Source of the DNA: Pseudomonas sp. SORT22
Lineage (GTDB): Bacteria; Pseudomonadota; Gammaproteobacteria; Pseudomonadales; Pseudomonadaceae
Direction: 5' to 3'
Length of the DNA: 64,000 nucleotides
Assembly: GCF_018417635.1 (NCBI RefSeq)
Contig: NZ_CP071007.1
Span: 4,712,501-4,776,500 of the forward strand
Shown: piece after piece, positions 56,703-64,000 of the stretch
How the letters are laid out: each line of letters starts with the position of its first letter
Numbering within the stretch: position 1 is the first letter of the stretch
The notes under the pieces: model-generated
Seen by the model: the letters and a program-made list of their open reading frames with translations, nothing else
Database searches by the model: none
What the model was told of the DNA's origin: nothing
Translations under genes and position numbers: made by a program

Positions 56703-56906
56703 TCATGCGCCGACGCTGAAGATCAGCCCGGCCGCGACCGCGCGCTCGTGGCACAGCTTGAGCACCTGGCGCCGCTCGCTGTTGTCCATCCGCCCCCAGC
56801 GGGTGATTTCAGCGGCGCTGCGTTGGCAGCCGGTGCAGATATCGGCGTCATCCAGCGCGCAGATCTGCACACAGGGCGAGGCCACCGGGCGTTCAGGCGT
56901 GCTCAT
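56703..56906 (-). CDS. DUF1289 Cys-rich small protein
   Basis: A 67-residue protein with the DUF1289 pattern SPCVQICALDDADICTGCQRS, four cysteines spaced as a metal or Fe-S site, then WGRMDNSERRQVL. Its ATG shares one base with the stop of the carbonic anhydrase homologue upstream (TGATG), so they are translationally coupled. No known activity. Confidence 0.88.
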   Translation of the reverse strand: MSTPERPVASPCVQICALDDADICTGCQRSAAEITRWGRMDNSERRQVLKLCHERAVAAGLIFSVGA

Positions 56907-57430
56907 CAATCCTCCTGCGGGGCCAGGTCGCGGGCATAACGCTCGGCGTTGTGCACGTAGTGGGCGGCACTGGCTTCAAGCATCTTCTTTTGCGCCTCGG
57001 TCAGTTCGCGCACCACCTTGCCCGGCGAGCCCATCACCAGCGAGCCGTCAGGTATTTCCTTGCCTTCGGGGATCAGCGCGTTGGCGCCGATGATGCAGTA
57101 CTTGCCGATCCGCGCACCGTTGAGGATCACCGCGTTGATGCCGACCAGGCTGTGGTCGCCGACCGTGCAGCCGTGAAGCATGGCGTTGTGGCCGACGGTC
57201 ACGCCCTTGCCCAAGGTCAGCGGCGAGCCCATGTCGGTGTGCATCACCGTGCCGTCCTGGACGTTGCTGTTCTCGCCAATGTCGATCAGCTCGTTATCGC
57301 CGCGCAACACCGCGCCGAACCAGACGTTGGCGCCGGCCTGCAGGCGTACCTTGCCGATCAGCGTGGCAGTCGGCGCAACCCAGCTGCGCGGATGGGTTTC
57401 GACCCGCAGGTCGCCCAGACGGTATTTCAT
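56906..57430 (-). CDS. Gamma-class carbonic anhydrase family protein (YrdA-like)
   Basis: A 174-residue left-handed beta-helix protein built on hexapeptide repeats ([44 protein letters not shown]). Histidines that bind zinc in the family are in [15 protein letters not shown]. Activity in YrdA-type members is usually weak or unproven. The ATG at 57430 follows GAGGA; longer readings are not supported. Coupled to the DUF1289 gene. Confidence 0.93.
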   Translation of the reverse strand: MKYRLGDLRVETHPRSWVAPTATLIGKVRLQAGANVWFGAVLRGDNELIDIGENSNVQDGTVMHTDMGSPLTLGKGVTVGHNAMLHGCTVGDHSLVGINAVILNGARIGKYCIIGANALIPEGKEIPDGSLVMGSPGKVVRELTEAQKKMLEASAAHYVHNAERYARDLAPQED

Positions 57431-57473
57431 GCGTGGATCCTCACGGTGCGGCGTGGCTGGCGGGTGGTCCCGC

Positions 57474-58073
57474 TCAAATGGGGGTAAAGCGTTCAGGCGG
57501 CTGATGCAGGCTGATGTTGGCATCGTAAAGCAAGTTGACCAGCTCGACGATCATGATCGCCGACAGCCCCCAGATCTTGTACTCGCCATAGCGGTAGCTG
57601 GGCACGTACCAACTGCGGCCCTGATAATCGATACGGTGGGTATGGTCACGCGGGTCCTGGCGAAAGAACTCCAGCGGCACGGTGAACACCGCAGCGATCT
57701 CGGCGTCGTTGGCGTGGTATTCGACAAAATCCGGAATCAGGCCGACGAAAGGCGTCACTTTCAGCCCATGCAGCGAGATCAGCGGGCTCAACGGGCCGAT
57801 GATCTCCACCAGGCCCGGCGGCAGGCCGATTTCTTCTTCGGCTTCACGCAGGGCGGTGAAGATCAGGTCGGGGTCTTCCGGATCGCGGCGACCACCGGGG
57901 AAGGCCACCTCGCCGCCGTGGGTCGACAAGCCCTTGGCGCGCAGGGTCAACACCAGCTCCGGCTCTTCGCTGCGGGTGATGGGCAATAACACAGCGGCCT
58001 CGGGAAAACGTCGGTCCGTCTCCAGGGTACTCGGCGTATGACTGCTCACGCGGCGAAGTAGCTCGTCCAGCAT
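57474..58073 (-). CDS. Nudix CoA pyrophosphatase-like hydrolase
   Basis: A 199-residue Nudix enzyme of the CoA-cleaving NudL subgroup: [23 protein letters not shown] precedes and overlaps the Nudix box ending REAEEEIGL (about residues 55-80). The ATG at 58073 fits the family N-terminus. Divergent from the second Nudix gene, 43 bases upstream of the carbonic anhydrase homologue on the same strand. Confidence 0.92.
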   Translation of the reverse strand: MLDELLRRVSSHTPSTLETDRRFPEAAVLLPITRSEEPELVLTLRAKGLSTHGGEVAFPGGRRDPEDPDLIFTALREAEEEIGLPPGLVEIIGPLSPLISLHGLKVTPFVGLIPDFVEYHANDAEIAAVFTVPLEFFRQDPRDHTHRIDYQGRSWYVPSYRYGEYKIWGLSAIMIVELVNLLYDANISLHQPPERFTPI

Positions 58074-58207
58074 TGCTCTCTCTCGATTCCAAAGCCTGTC
58101 GTGCATGATGCACCAAAGCCGCGGGCCGCCCAAGTCCCGGCGACGATCCGGCTTGCGGCCGCAGGGACAGTGGCGCCAAGATAGGCGCACCTAACAGGAA
58201 TAAAAGC

Positions 58208-58762
58208 ATGAAATTCTGCAGTGCGTGCGGCAATCAGGTGATTCAGCGTATTCCCGAGGGCGATACCCGCCTGCGCTATGTCTGCGATCACTGCCAGACC
58301 ATTCATTACCAGAACCCCAACATTGTCGCCGGGGTGCTGCCGACCTGTGGCAGCCGGGTGCTGTTGTGCCGCCGCGCCATCGAACCGCGCCGGGGCTACT
58401 GGACCTTGCCCGCCGGGTTCATGGAGAACGGAGAAACCATCGAACAGGCCGCGCGCCGGGAAACCGATGAAGAAGCCTGCGCCCGCGTAGGCGGCATGAG
58501 CCTCTACCAACTGTTCGACCTGCCGCACATCAACCAGGTGCACGTGTTCTTTCGCGCCGAGCTTGCCGACCTGGACTTTGCCGTCGGCGTCGAGAGCCTG
58601 GAAGTGCGGCTTTTCGACGAAAGTGAAATCCCGTGGGACGAGCTGGCTTTCCGCACCGTCAGTCGTACCCTAGAATGCTATTATCGTGACCGCATCGAGC
58701 AGCGCTTCCCGATCGGCAATGAATGCCTGTCACCCATGCTCGTCTCGTCACCCAACACCTAG
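58208..58762 (+). CDS. Zinc-ribbon Nudix hydrolase
   Basis: A 184-residue enzyme with an N-terminal zinc ribbon (C4, C7, C26, C29) and a Nudix box GFMENGETIEQAARRETDEEA starting near residue 70. This layout recalls NudC-like and ADP-ribose-type Nudix enzymes; substrate undetermined. Its start has AGGAATAA upstream. The L,D-transpeptidase gene follows after 21 bases. Confidence 0.92.
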   Translation: MKFCSACGNQVIQRIPEGDTRLRYVCDHCQTIHYQNPNIVAGVLPTCGSRVLLCRRAIEPRRGYWTLPAGFMENGETIEQAARRETDEEACARVGGMSLYQLFDLPHINQVHVFFRAELADLDFAVGVESLEVRLFDESEIPWDELAFRTVSRTLECYYRDRIEQRFPIGNECLSPMLVSSPNT

Positions 58763-58783
58763 CTTTTTCAGGGATATCGTTTC

Positions 58784-59341
58784 ATGCGCTGGTTGCTTGC
58801 CCTTTTCTGCCTCAGTGTGGCTTCGATGTCCCAGGCGGGTTTCACCGAAACCATCATCACCCGGCCGGTCGACCAGACCGCGCCTTCGCCACTGCAACCG
58901 CAAGCGCCCAAGCCTGCGCTGATCGACAAGATCCTGGTGATCAAGTCCGAACGTCGTTTACAGCTGATCAGCGCCGGCACGCCGCTGAAAACCTACCGCA
59001 TCTCCCTGGGCAAGCAACCCAAGGGCGCCAAGCTGCGCGAAGGCGACAAGCGCACCCCCGAAGGCTTCTACTGGATCGACTGGCGCAAGCAGAGCGACCG
59101 CTACAACCTGGCCATGCACGTGTCCTACCCGAATATCACCGACGCCGCCCGCGCCCGTCGTGAAGGCGTTCCGCCGGGCGGGATGATCATGATCCACGGC
59201 ACGCCGCTGAGCGAGGAATACCCGGAAGAAGTCTTCCACACCCTCGACTGGACCGAAGGCTGCATCGCCATGACCAACCGCGACATGCGTGAAGTGTGGA
59301 ACATGGTCCCGGACGGCACCATGATCGAGATCCGCCCCTGA
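58784..59341 (+). CDS. L,D-transpeptidase (YkuD domain), periplasmic
   Basis: A 185-residue secreted enzyme: signal peptide (LLALFCLSVASMSQA, cleavage near residue 18), then a YkuD domain with the active site H138-G (IMIHGTP) and Cys160 in DWTEGCIAMTN. It would cross-link peptidoglycan or attach proteins to it. Short and single-domain. Probably in one unit with the Nudix gene before it. Confidence 0.93.
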   Translation: MRWLLALFCLSVASMSQAGFTETIITRPVDQTAPSPLQPQAPKPALIDKILVIKSERRLQLISAGTPLKTYRISLGKQPKGAKLREGDKRTPEGFYWIDWRKQSDRYNLAMHVSYPNITDAARARREGVPPGGMIMIHGTPLSEEYPEEVFHTLDWTEGCIAMTNRDMREVWNMVPDGTMIEIRP

Positions 59342-59432
59342 TCGCCCCTTAAGGCGCTTCCGGCAAGCACGTCGGAAGCTTCCCTCGCAACTCAGGCTTC
59401 GGCCCTACTCGTCTACCGGCTCGGTAGCGCAT

Positions 59433-59490
59433 CTATTCGAATAGTAGCGTCCATAGAATCCACGCATCTGGATACCACCTGGACGCTACT
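59433..59490 (+). promoter_or_regulatory. Palindrome and 11-bp inverted repeat upstream of tpsB
   Basis: CTATTCGAATAG (59433-59444) is a perfect palindrome. It overlaps the left arm of a perfect inverted repeat, AGTAGCGTCCA (59443-59453) with TGGACGCTACT (59480-59490), 26-base loop, ending two bases before the tpsB ATG. No Shine-Dalgarno sequence is visible, so the structure may control translation, or act as a dyad operator. Confidence 0.6.
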
Positions 59491-59492
59491 GC

Positions 59493-61190
59493 ATGCCCTG
59501 TTCACTCAGCATTGTCGCTGCACGCCTTGTCATCCGGCCTTCGGCCCTCTTTGTTGTGCTGTTGATGGTGCGTCCCGCCAGTGCTCATGAACACCTGGGC
59601 ATTCAGCCGCTACGCGAACAGCGTCTGCAACTGGAACAACTCGAGCAACGTCAACGCCTGCGCAAGCTGCAACGTGGCGATGAATTGGCCGAACCGGCCA
59701 GCCAAGCACCAGCCGCCACCGAGGCCTCGCCCTGCTGGCCGCTGAACGGCGTGCGCCTGGCTGGCAACCGGCAACTCGACTCGGCAGAGCTGGCAGCCAG
59801 CGTGCGACCGCTGATGACGCCATGCATGGACGTGGCACGGATCAACCTGATCCTCAAAACCATCACCGAGCAGTATGTGCAAGCCGGCTACCTGACCAGC
59901 CGCCCCTACCTGAGCCAGCCGCCGCAAGCAGGCGCGACTCTGGACATCGAGGTCGTCGAGGGCTTTGTCGAGTCGATCGAGCTGGCCGACCCCGACTTGC
60001 CGCTGTCACTGCACAGCGCATTCCCGTCCCTGCTCGGCCAGCCCTTGCGCCTGAGCGAACTGGAACAGGGCATGGACCAGCTGAACCGGCTGCGGGCCTT
60101 CGACCTGGGCGCCGACCTGCTGCCCGGCGAGCTGCAAGGCGGCACCCGCATCCTCATCACGCCGCGGCAGATCAACCCGCGCTGGCGCCTGGGCAGCAGC
60201 TTCGACAACCGCGGCAGCGAACTGACCGGGCGCGAGCGGGTCGGCGCCAGCCTGACCCTGGACAGCCCGTTGCAACTCAATGACTACAGCCAGCTGTCGC
60301 TTACCTCGACGCTCGGTTCCGGCGCCAGTTACAGCCGCGGCTACGGCCTGTACTACAGCATTCCCTACGGCCCCTGGACCTACGCGCTCAACCTCAACCA
60401 GCTGCAGTACCAGGCGCAACTGCCGGGCCGGCGCGAGCGCAGCAGTGGCCAGAGCGGGTTCTACGGCCTGAGCCTTGAACGCAACCTGTGGCGCAACCAG
60501 CACGGGCTGCTCAGCGCCAGCCTGCGCCTGGACCAGAAGCGCCTGGACAACCGCCTGGCCGGGCAACGCCTGCACGTGCAAAGCCCGACCCTTACCAGCC
60601 TGGAAGCAGGCCTGAACCTGCTGTGGCTCGACGCCAACCTGTGGAGTGCCTACCTGGGCATTGCCCAGGGCCTGGACTGGTTTGGCGCCGATACTGCGCC
60701 GCTGGCCAGCAACGCGCCGCAGCCGCAGTTTCGCAAGTACCGCGCAAGCGCCCTGCACCTGCGCCAGGGCCGTGACCCGGCCTGGCCCTGGCGTTGGCAG
60801 AGCGAACTGAACCTGCAGTACAGCGCCGACGCTCTGCCGGCAGTCGAGCAATTGCTGCTCAGCGACAACAGTGCCGTGCGCGGCTTTCGCCAACAGGTGG
60901 CGGCTGGTGCTAGCGGCGCCGCGTGGCGCAACACCCTGAGCCAGCCGTTGGCCCTGAACCTGCCCGCCGGGCTAGTGATTCGCCCGCAACTGGGCCTGGA
61001 CCTGGGCTGGAGCAAATTCGACCACGGCCGCGCCGCACAGCGCCTGGCCGGCGCCCATGCCGGCCTTGAACTTAGCCTGCCCGACAGCCTGCTCAAGCTT
61101 GACTACCAACGCGCGCTGCACGCCAGCAACACCCGCCGCCAGGACCTGGAGCCCGGCTACTGGCTGCTGGAGTGGGTACTGAACATCTGA
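59493..61190 (+). CDS. Two-partner secretion outer-membrane transporter TpsB (ShlB/FhaC/CdiB family)
   Basis: Exports the TpsA protein encoded next across the outer membrane. The 565-residue protein has a signal peptide (cleavage near A31), a glutamine/arginine-rich helix (about 40-65), two POTRA domains (first about 83-145 with two cysteines) and a 16-strand barrel, with the VRGF motif at 462-465 (DNSAVRGFRQQ) expected in the inward loop L6. It precedes tpsA by 28 bases. In KT2440 I recall a similar pair (HlpB/HlpA) in this neighbourhood. Confidence 0.94.
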   Translation: MPCSLSIVAARLVIRPSALFVVLLMVRPASAHEHLGIQPLREQRLQLEQLEQRQRLRKLQRGDELAEPASQAPAATEASPCWPLNGVRLAGNRQLDSAELAASVRPLMTPCMDVARINLILKTITEQYVQAGYLTSRPYLSQPPQAGATLDIEVVEGFVESIELADPDLPLSLHSAFPSLLGQPLRLSELEQGMDQLNRLRAFDLGADLLPGELQGGTRILITPRQINPRWRLGSSFDNRGSELTGRERVGASLTLDSPLQLNDYSQLSLTSTLGSGASYSRGYGLYYSIPYGPWTYALNLNQLQYQAQLPGRRERSSGQSGFYGLSLERNLWRNQHGLLSASLRLDQKRLDNRLAGQRLHVQSPTLTSLEAGLNLLWLDANLWSAYLGIAQGLDWFGADTAPLASNAPQPQFRKYRASALHLRQGRDPAWPWRWQSELNLQYSADALPAVEQLLLSDNSAVRGFRQQVAAGASGAAWRNTLSQPLALNLPAGLVIRPQLGLDLGWSKFDHGRAAQRLAGAHAGLELSLPDSLLKLDYQRALHASNTRRQDLEPGYWLLEWVLNI

Positions 61191-61218
61191 AGTCCACAAC
61201 AAAAAAGAGAAGACCGTG

Positions 61219-64000
61219 ATGCCCAAGACGCCCTCCCCCGCTGTACAACGGCGCAGGCTCAATCGCCTGCGCTGGATAATCGCCTTGAGTCTGATGAGCC
61301 CGGGCATTGGCCTTGCCGCCAACGGCCTGCAAGCGGCAGCCGGGGTTGCCGGTACGCCGCTGATCACCGATCGGCATGGCGTGCCGGTGATCGATATCGT
61401 CGCGCCCAACGCCAGTGGCCTGTCGCACAACCAGTTTCTCGATTACAACGTCAACAAATCCGGGTTGGTGTTGAACAACGCCCTGCAGGCCGGGCAATCG
61501 CAACTGGCCGGCGCCCTGGCCGCCAACCCGCAGTTCCAGGGCCAGGCCGCCTCGACCATTCTCAATGAAGTGATCAGCCGCAACGCCTCGCGCATTGCCG
61601 GCCCACAGGAAATCTTCGGTCGCCCGGCCGACTACATCCTGGCCAACCCCAATGGCATCACCCTCAACGGTGGCAGCTTCATCAACACCACCCGTGCAGG
61701 CTTTCTGGTCGGTACGGTCGAGCTGCAAGACCAGCGCCTCAAGTACCTCGATACCCGTACCGCCAGCGGCACCCTGGAGGTCCTCGGCGTCGGCCAGAGC
61801 AACCACTACGGAGCTCTCGAACTGATCGCCCCACGCATCGACAGCCGCGGCGCGCTCGCGGCGCGCGACGACTTGAGCCTGGTGGTCGGGCGCAACCGCA
61901 TCGACGCCACCGACGGCCAGGTCATCGAGCACCTGGCGGCGCCGGCTGGCAGTATCGATGCCAGCCTGTTTGGCGCCATGCAAGCCGGGCGCATCCGTAT
62001 CCTCAGCACCGCGGCGGGCGCCGGTGTGCGCATGGCCAGCAGCCAGTTGCAAGCCCGCGACGGGATCGCCATAGACGCTGCCGGCACCCTGGAGATCAGC
62101 GCCGTACGCGCCCAGGCGCAACAGGTAAACATCAAGGCCGGCAAGAACCTCACCCTCAATGCCCAGGCTCGGGAAAACATCAGCCGCGAACAGCAGAACC
62201 GCAAAGAAAAGTGGGGGCTCATCACCACCGAAACCTACGAGCGCGAAAGCACCCGCACCGAGCGCCAACAGGTCGGCAGCCAGATCAAGGCCAGCCAGGA
62301 CATCAACCTGCAGGCGGGCGGCGACCTGCGCATGGTCGCCGCCAGCGTCGAGGCCGGTGGCGACCTGTCGGTCAAGGCGGGCCAGAACCTGACCATCAGC
62401 GCCGGCGTCGACAGCCTGCAGGTCGATGAAAAAATCCGCCACCGCAAACACCTGTGGCGCGGTGACAAGGACAGCAACAGCTACCAGGAAAGCGTCAAGG
62501 CCAGTGTTCTGTCCGGCCAGCAGGTTTCCCTGGCGTCCAAAGGCAACACGCAGATACTGGGCAGCGCCCTGAGCAGCGCCGGCGACATGAACCTCAAGGC
62601 CGGCAAGCTGGAGGTCGCCAGCATCGCACTGAGCAACGACGAAAACACCCGCAACTACAGTGGCGACCTGGTCTCCGGCAGCTTCTTCGGCAAGAACGGC
62701 CAGACCGAAGCCAAGGGCCAACAGGGTAGTGCCAGTAACCTTCAGGCTGAAGGTGCATTGACCGTGGTGGCTGACCAGGTGCAAATCAAAGGCTCAAAGG
62801 TGCAAGCCAAAGGCGATGCACTGTTGCTCAGTGAAAAAGCCCGGCTGTCGGTCGAAGCGACACACAATGCGTCCAGCGTCGAGCAACGCGAGAGCGACAG
62901 CAAACTGTTCGGCCTGATCGCCGAGAAAAGCCAGCGCCAGGAACACCGCCAGCAAGTGCTGAGCAGCGACCTGGCCTCTGCCAGCAACCTGCGCCTGGCC
63001 AGCGCCGATGACCTGCAGGTGATCGGGTCAAGGCTTCAGGCCGGCAAGCAATTGCACCTGCAGGCGCAAAACGCCATCGATGTGCGCAGTGCCGAACAAC
63101 TGCAGACCGTCAGCGAACAAAACCGGCAACAGGGCTTCACTGCCAATGCCAGCCAGACCCAGGACGCCATCGACGGCAAGCCCGACTCGCACCAGTACAC
63201 GGCTTCGGTGGGTTACGCCGTGGTCAACACCGACACGCAGGCATCCCACCTCAAGCAGGTTGCCAGCGAGCTCAAGGGCGCAGGCGTTGCACTCGAAAGT
63301 GCTAAAGCCATCGACATCACGGGCTCCAGCATTGAGGCGCTCGCCGGTGACCTTCAGTTGGATGGTCGCACTGTCACCGTAAGCGCAGCTCGCGAGCTAC
63401 AGTCGCAGCAGACCACCACCGGCGAAAGTGGCGGCGGCCTGCGGGTCAGTGGCGGCATCGATGCTGTTGGCAGCGCCTTCGAAGGCTACTACAGGCGCCA
63501 GGAGGTCGATGAACGCGCAAGCCAGGCGCAACGCAGCAGCCTGAGCGCCACTGGCGATCTGCGCGTGACTGCCGACACGCTGGTCAACGAGGCTGCCCGC
63601 CTGACAGCTGGCCGGTCGCTGGAGCTGCAGGCCGGCAGCGTGGACAATCGCGCCGTCGACGATACCCGCGAATCAAAACAGACCCAGACCCACTGGCAAG
63701 CCAGCCTCGGCGCCAGCCTGGTGTACAAGGACCTGACCCGCCCGGTGGAGAACCTGGTTACCGGTAAAGAAGCCAGTCGCTTCCAGCAGGCATCAATCGA
63801 AGACGCCCTGGCCCCGCCAACGCTGGGCGCTGATCTTGAGTTCAAACACCTCAATCGCGAGCAAACCACGCGCAGCAGCACCGCGCAGGTCACCGAACTC
63901 ACGGGCCAGCGTATCAACCTCAAGGCCGGCAGCCTCGACGATGCCGGCACCCAGTACCGGGCCAGCCAGGGGCCTTTGTCGATCCAGGCGCAAAACCACC
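61219..64000 (+). CDS. Two-partner secretion exoprotein TpsA, filamentous haemagglutinin/CdiA-like, N-terminal 927 residues
   Basis: A large secreted protein that runs off the right edge without a stop. The ATG at 61219 starts MPKTPSPAVQRRRLNRLRWI, a basic long signal. The TPS secretion domain follows (about 40-280), with the conserved NPNGI at 143-147. From about 300 on come haemagglutinin-type repeats (INLQAGGDLRMVAASVEAGGDLSVKAGQNL) forming a beta-helix. Function is adhesion or delivery of a C-terminal toxin; the toxin and any immunity gene lie outside the window, so the choice is open. Confidence 0.93.
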   Translation, partial: MPKTPSPAVQRRRLNRLRWIIALSLMSPGIGLAANGLQAAAGVAGTPLITDRHGVPVIDIVAPNASGLSHNQFLDYNVNKSGLVLNNALQAGQSQLAGALAANPQFQGQAASTILNEVISRNASRIAGPQEIFGRPADYILANPNGITLNGGSFINTTRAGFLVGTVELQDQRLKYLDTRTASGTLEVLGVGQSNHYGALELIAPRIDSRGALAARDDLSLVVGRNRIDATDGQVIEHLAAPAGSIDASLFGAMQAGRIRILSTAAGAGVRMASSQLQARDGIAIDAAGTLEISAVRAQAQQVNIKAGKNLTLNAQARENISREQQNRKEKWGLITTETYERESTRTERQQVGSQIKASQDINLQAGGDLRMVAASVEAGGDLSVKAGQNLTISAGVDSLQVDEKIRHRKHLWRGDKDSNSYQESVKASVLSGQQVSLASKGNTQILGSALSSAGDMNLKAGKLEVASIALSNDENTRNYSGDLVSGSFFGKNGQTEAKGQQGSASNLQAEGALTVVADQVQIKGSKVQAKGDALLLSEKARLSVEATHNASSVEQRESDSKLFGLIAEKSQRQEHRQQVLSSDLASASNLRLASADDLQVIGSRLQAGKQLHLQAQNAIDVRSAEQLQTVSEQNRQQGFTANASQTQDAIDGKPDSHQYTASVGYAVVNTDTQASHLKQVASELKGAGVALESAKAIDITGSSIEALAGDLQLDGRTVTVSAARELQSQQTTTGESGGGLRVSGGIDAVGSAFEGYYRRQEVDERASQAQRSSLSATGDLRVTADTLVNEAARLTAGRSLELQAGSVDNRAVDDTRESKQTQTHWQASLGASLVYKDLTRPVENLVTGKEASRFQQASIEDALAPPTLGADLEFKHLNREQTTRSSTAQVTELTGQRINLKAGSLDDAGTQYRASQGPLSIQAQNH

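Noticed and set aside
59356..59379. GCTTCCG/CGGAAGC hairpin after the L,D-transpeptidase as a terminator
   Set aside because: The 7-bp stem has a 10-base loop and no T-run, so it is too weak to call.

Overview
The window is chromosomal DNA from a fluorescent Pseudomonas, most likely of the P. putida group. Codon use is GC-rich. The gene order (ppc, lysS-prfB, the wsp cluster, recJ, thrC-hom-dsbC-xerD, rplS-trmD-rimM-rpsP, ffh, purT, then a two-partner secretion pair) matches what I know of P. putida and, more loosely, P. aeruginosa. Copies of the GCGGGGCAAGCCCGCTCC type of REP sequence are scattered through it. I see no insertion sequence, prophage, CRISPR array, tRNA or rRNA. Coding density is high and no gene-free stretch exceeds 300 bases; the largest gaps are 2405-2678, 53271-53537 and 49419-49656.

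Layout. 1-2060: the start of ppc (minus, running off the left edge) and a 13-bp tandem repeat. 2060-3980: a small cytoplasmic protein, then two outer-membrane lipoproteins (DUF4398 alone, then DUF4398-OmpA). 4040-7841: a tight minus-strand set (small membrane protein, lipoprotein hydrolase, DUF1704/QEGLA-motif putative metallopeptidase, lipoprotein, TetR regulator) of unknown role. 7906-10633: lysS and prfB, the latter with the RF2 +1 programmed frameshift. 10690-19228: the complete Wsp surface-sensing system (wspA to wspR) that drives c-di-GMP synthesis. 19359-27550: a TerB-like protein, then a polyamine locus with binding protein, ABC transporter, aminobutyraldehyde-type dehydrogenase and a Tat-exported SpdH-like spermidine dehydrogenase. 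27601-28219: a HicAB toxin-antitoxin pair whose palindromic operator touches the hicA start codon. 28305-34094: an Old Yellow Enzyme, recJ, yaeQ, a CoA-transferase and an orphan solute-binding protein. 34111-40260: a DUF3509 gene with a structured 3' region, then a Roc1-type signalling set (LuxR regulator, EAL response regulator, BvgS-like hybrid kinase). 40305-45024: thrC, hom, dsbC, xerD. 45101-59341: antiporter, thioesterase, the rpsP-rimM-trmD-rplS operon, ffh, ypjD, a CorC-type protein, an MFS transporter, purT, a VUT-family protein, DUF1289, a gamma carbonic anhydrase homologue, two Nudix hydrolases and an L,D-transpeptidase. 59433-64000: a two-partner secretion pair whose large TpsA runs off the right edge.

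Functional themes. Housekeeping genes for translation, recombination, threonine synthesis and protein export are interleaved with accessory modules for attachment and nutrient capture. Three modules bear on biofilm life: WspR makes c-di-GMP, the RocR-like EAL protein probably degrades it, and the TpsA protein is probably a surface adhesin or contact-dependent toxin. The E. coli gene string xerD-dsbC-recJ-prfB-lysS is still recognisable here, pulled apart by hom-thrC, Roc, polyamine and Wsp modules.

Least described items: the DUF1704 operon; a family of inverted heptad-repeat elements following wspR and hom; the perfect inverted repeat ending two bases before the tpsB start; and the 3' region of the DUF3509 gene. 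All calls come from reading the sequence and recalled family knowledge; no database search was run.
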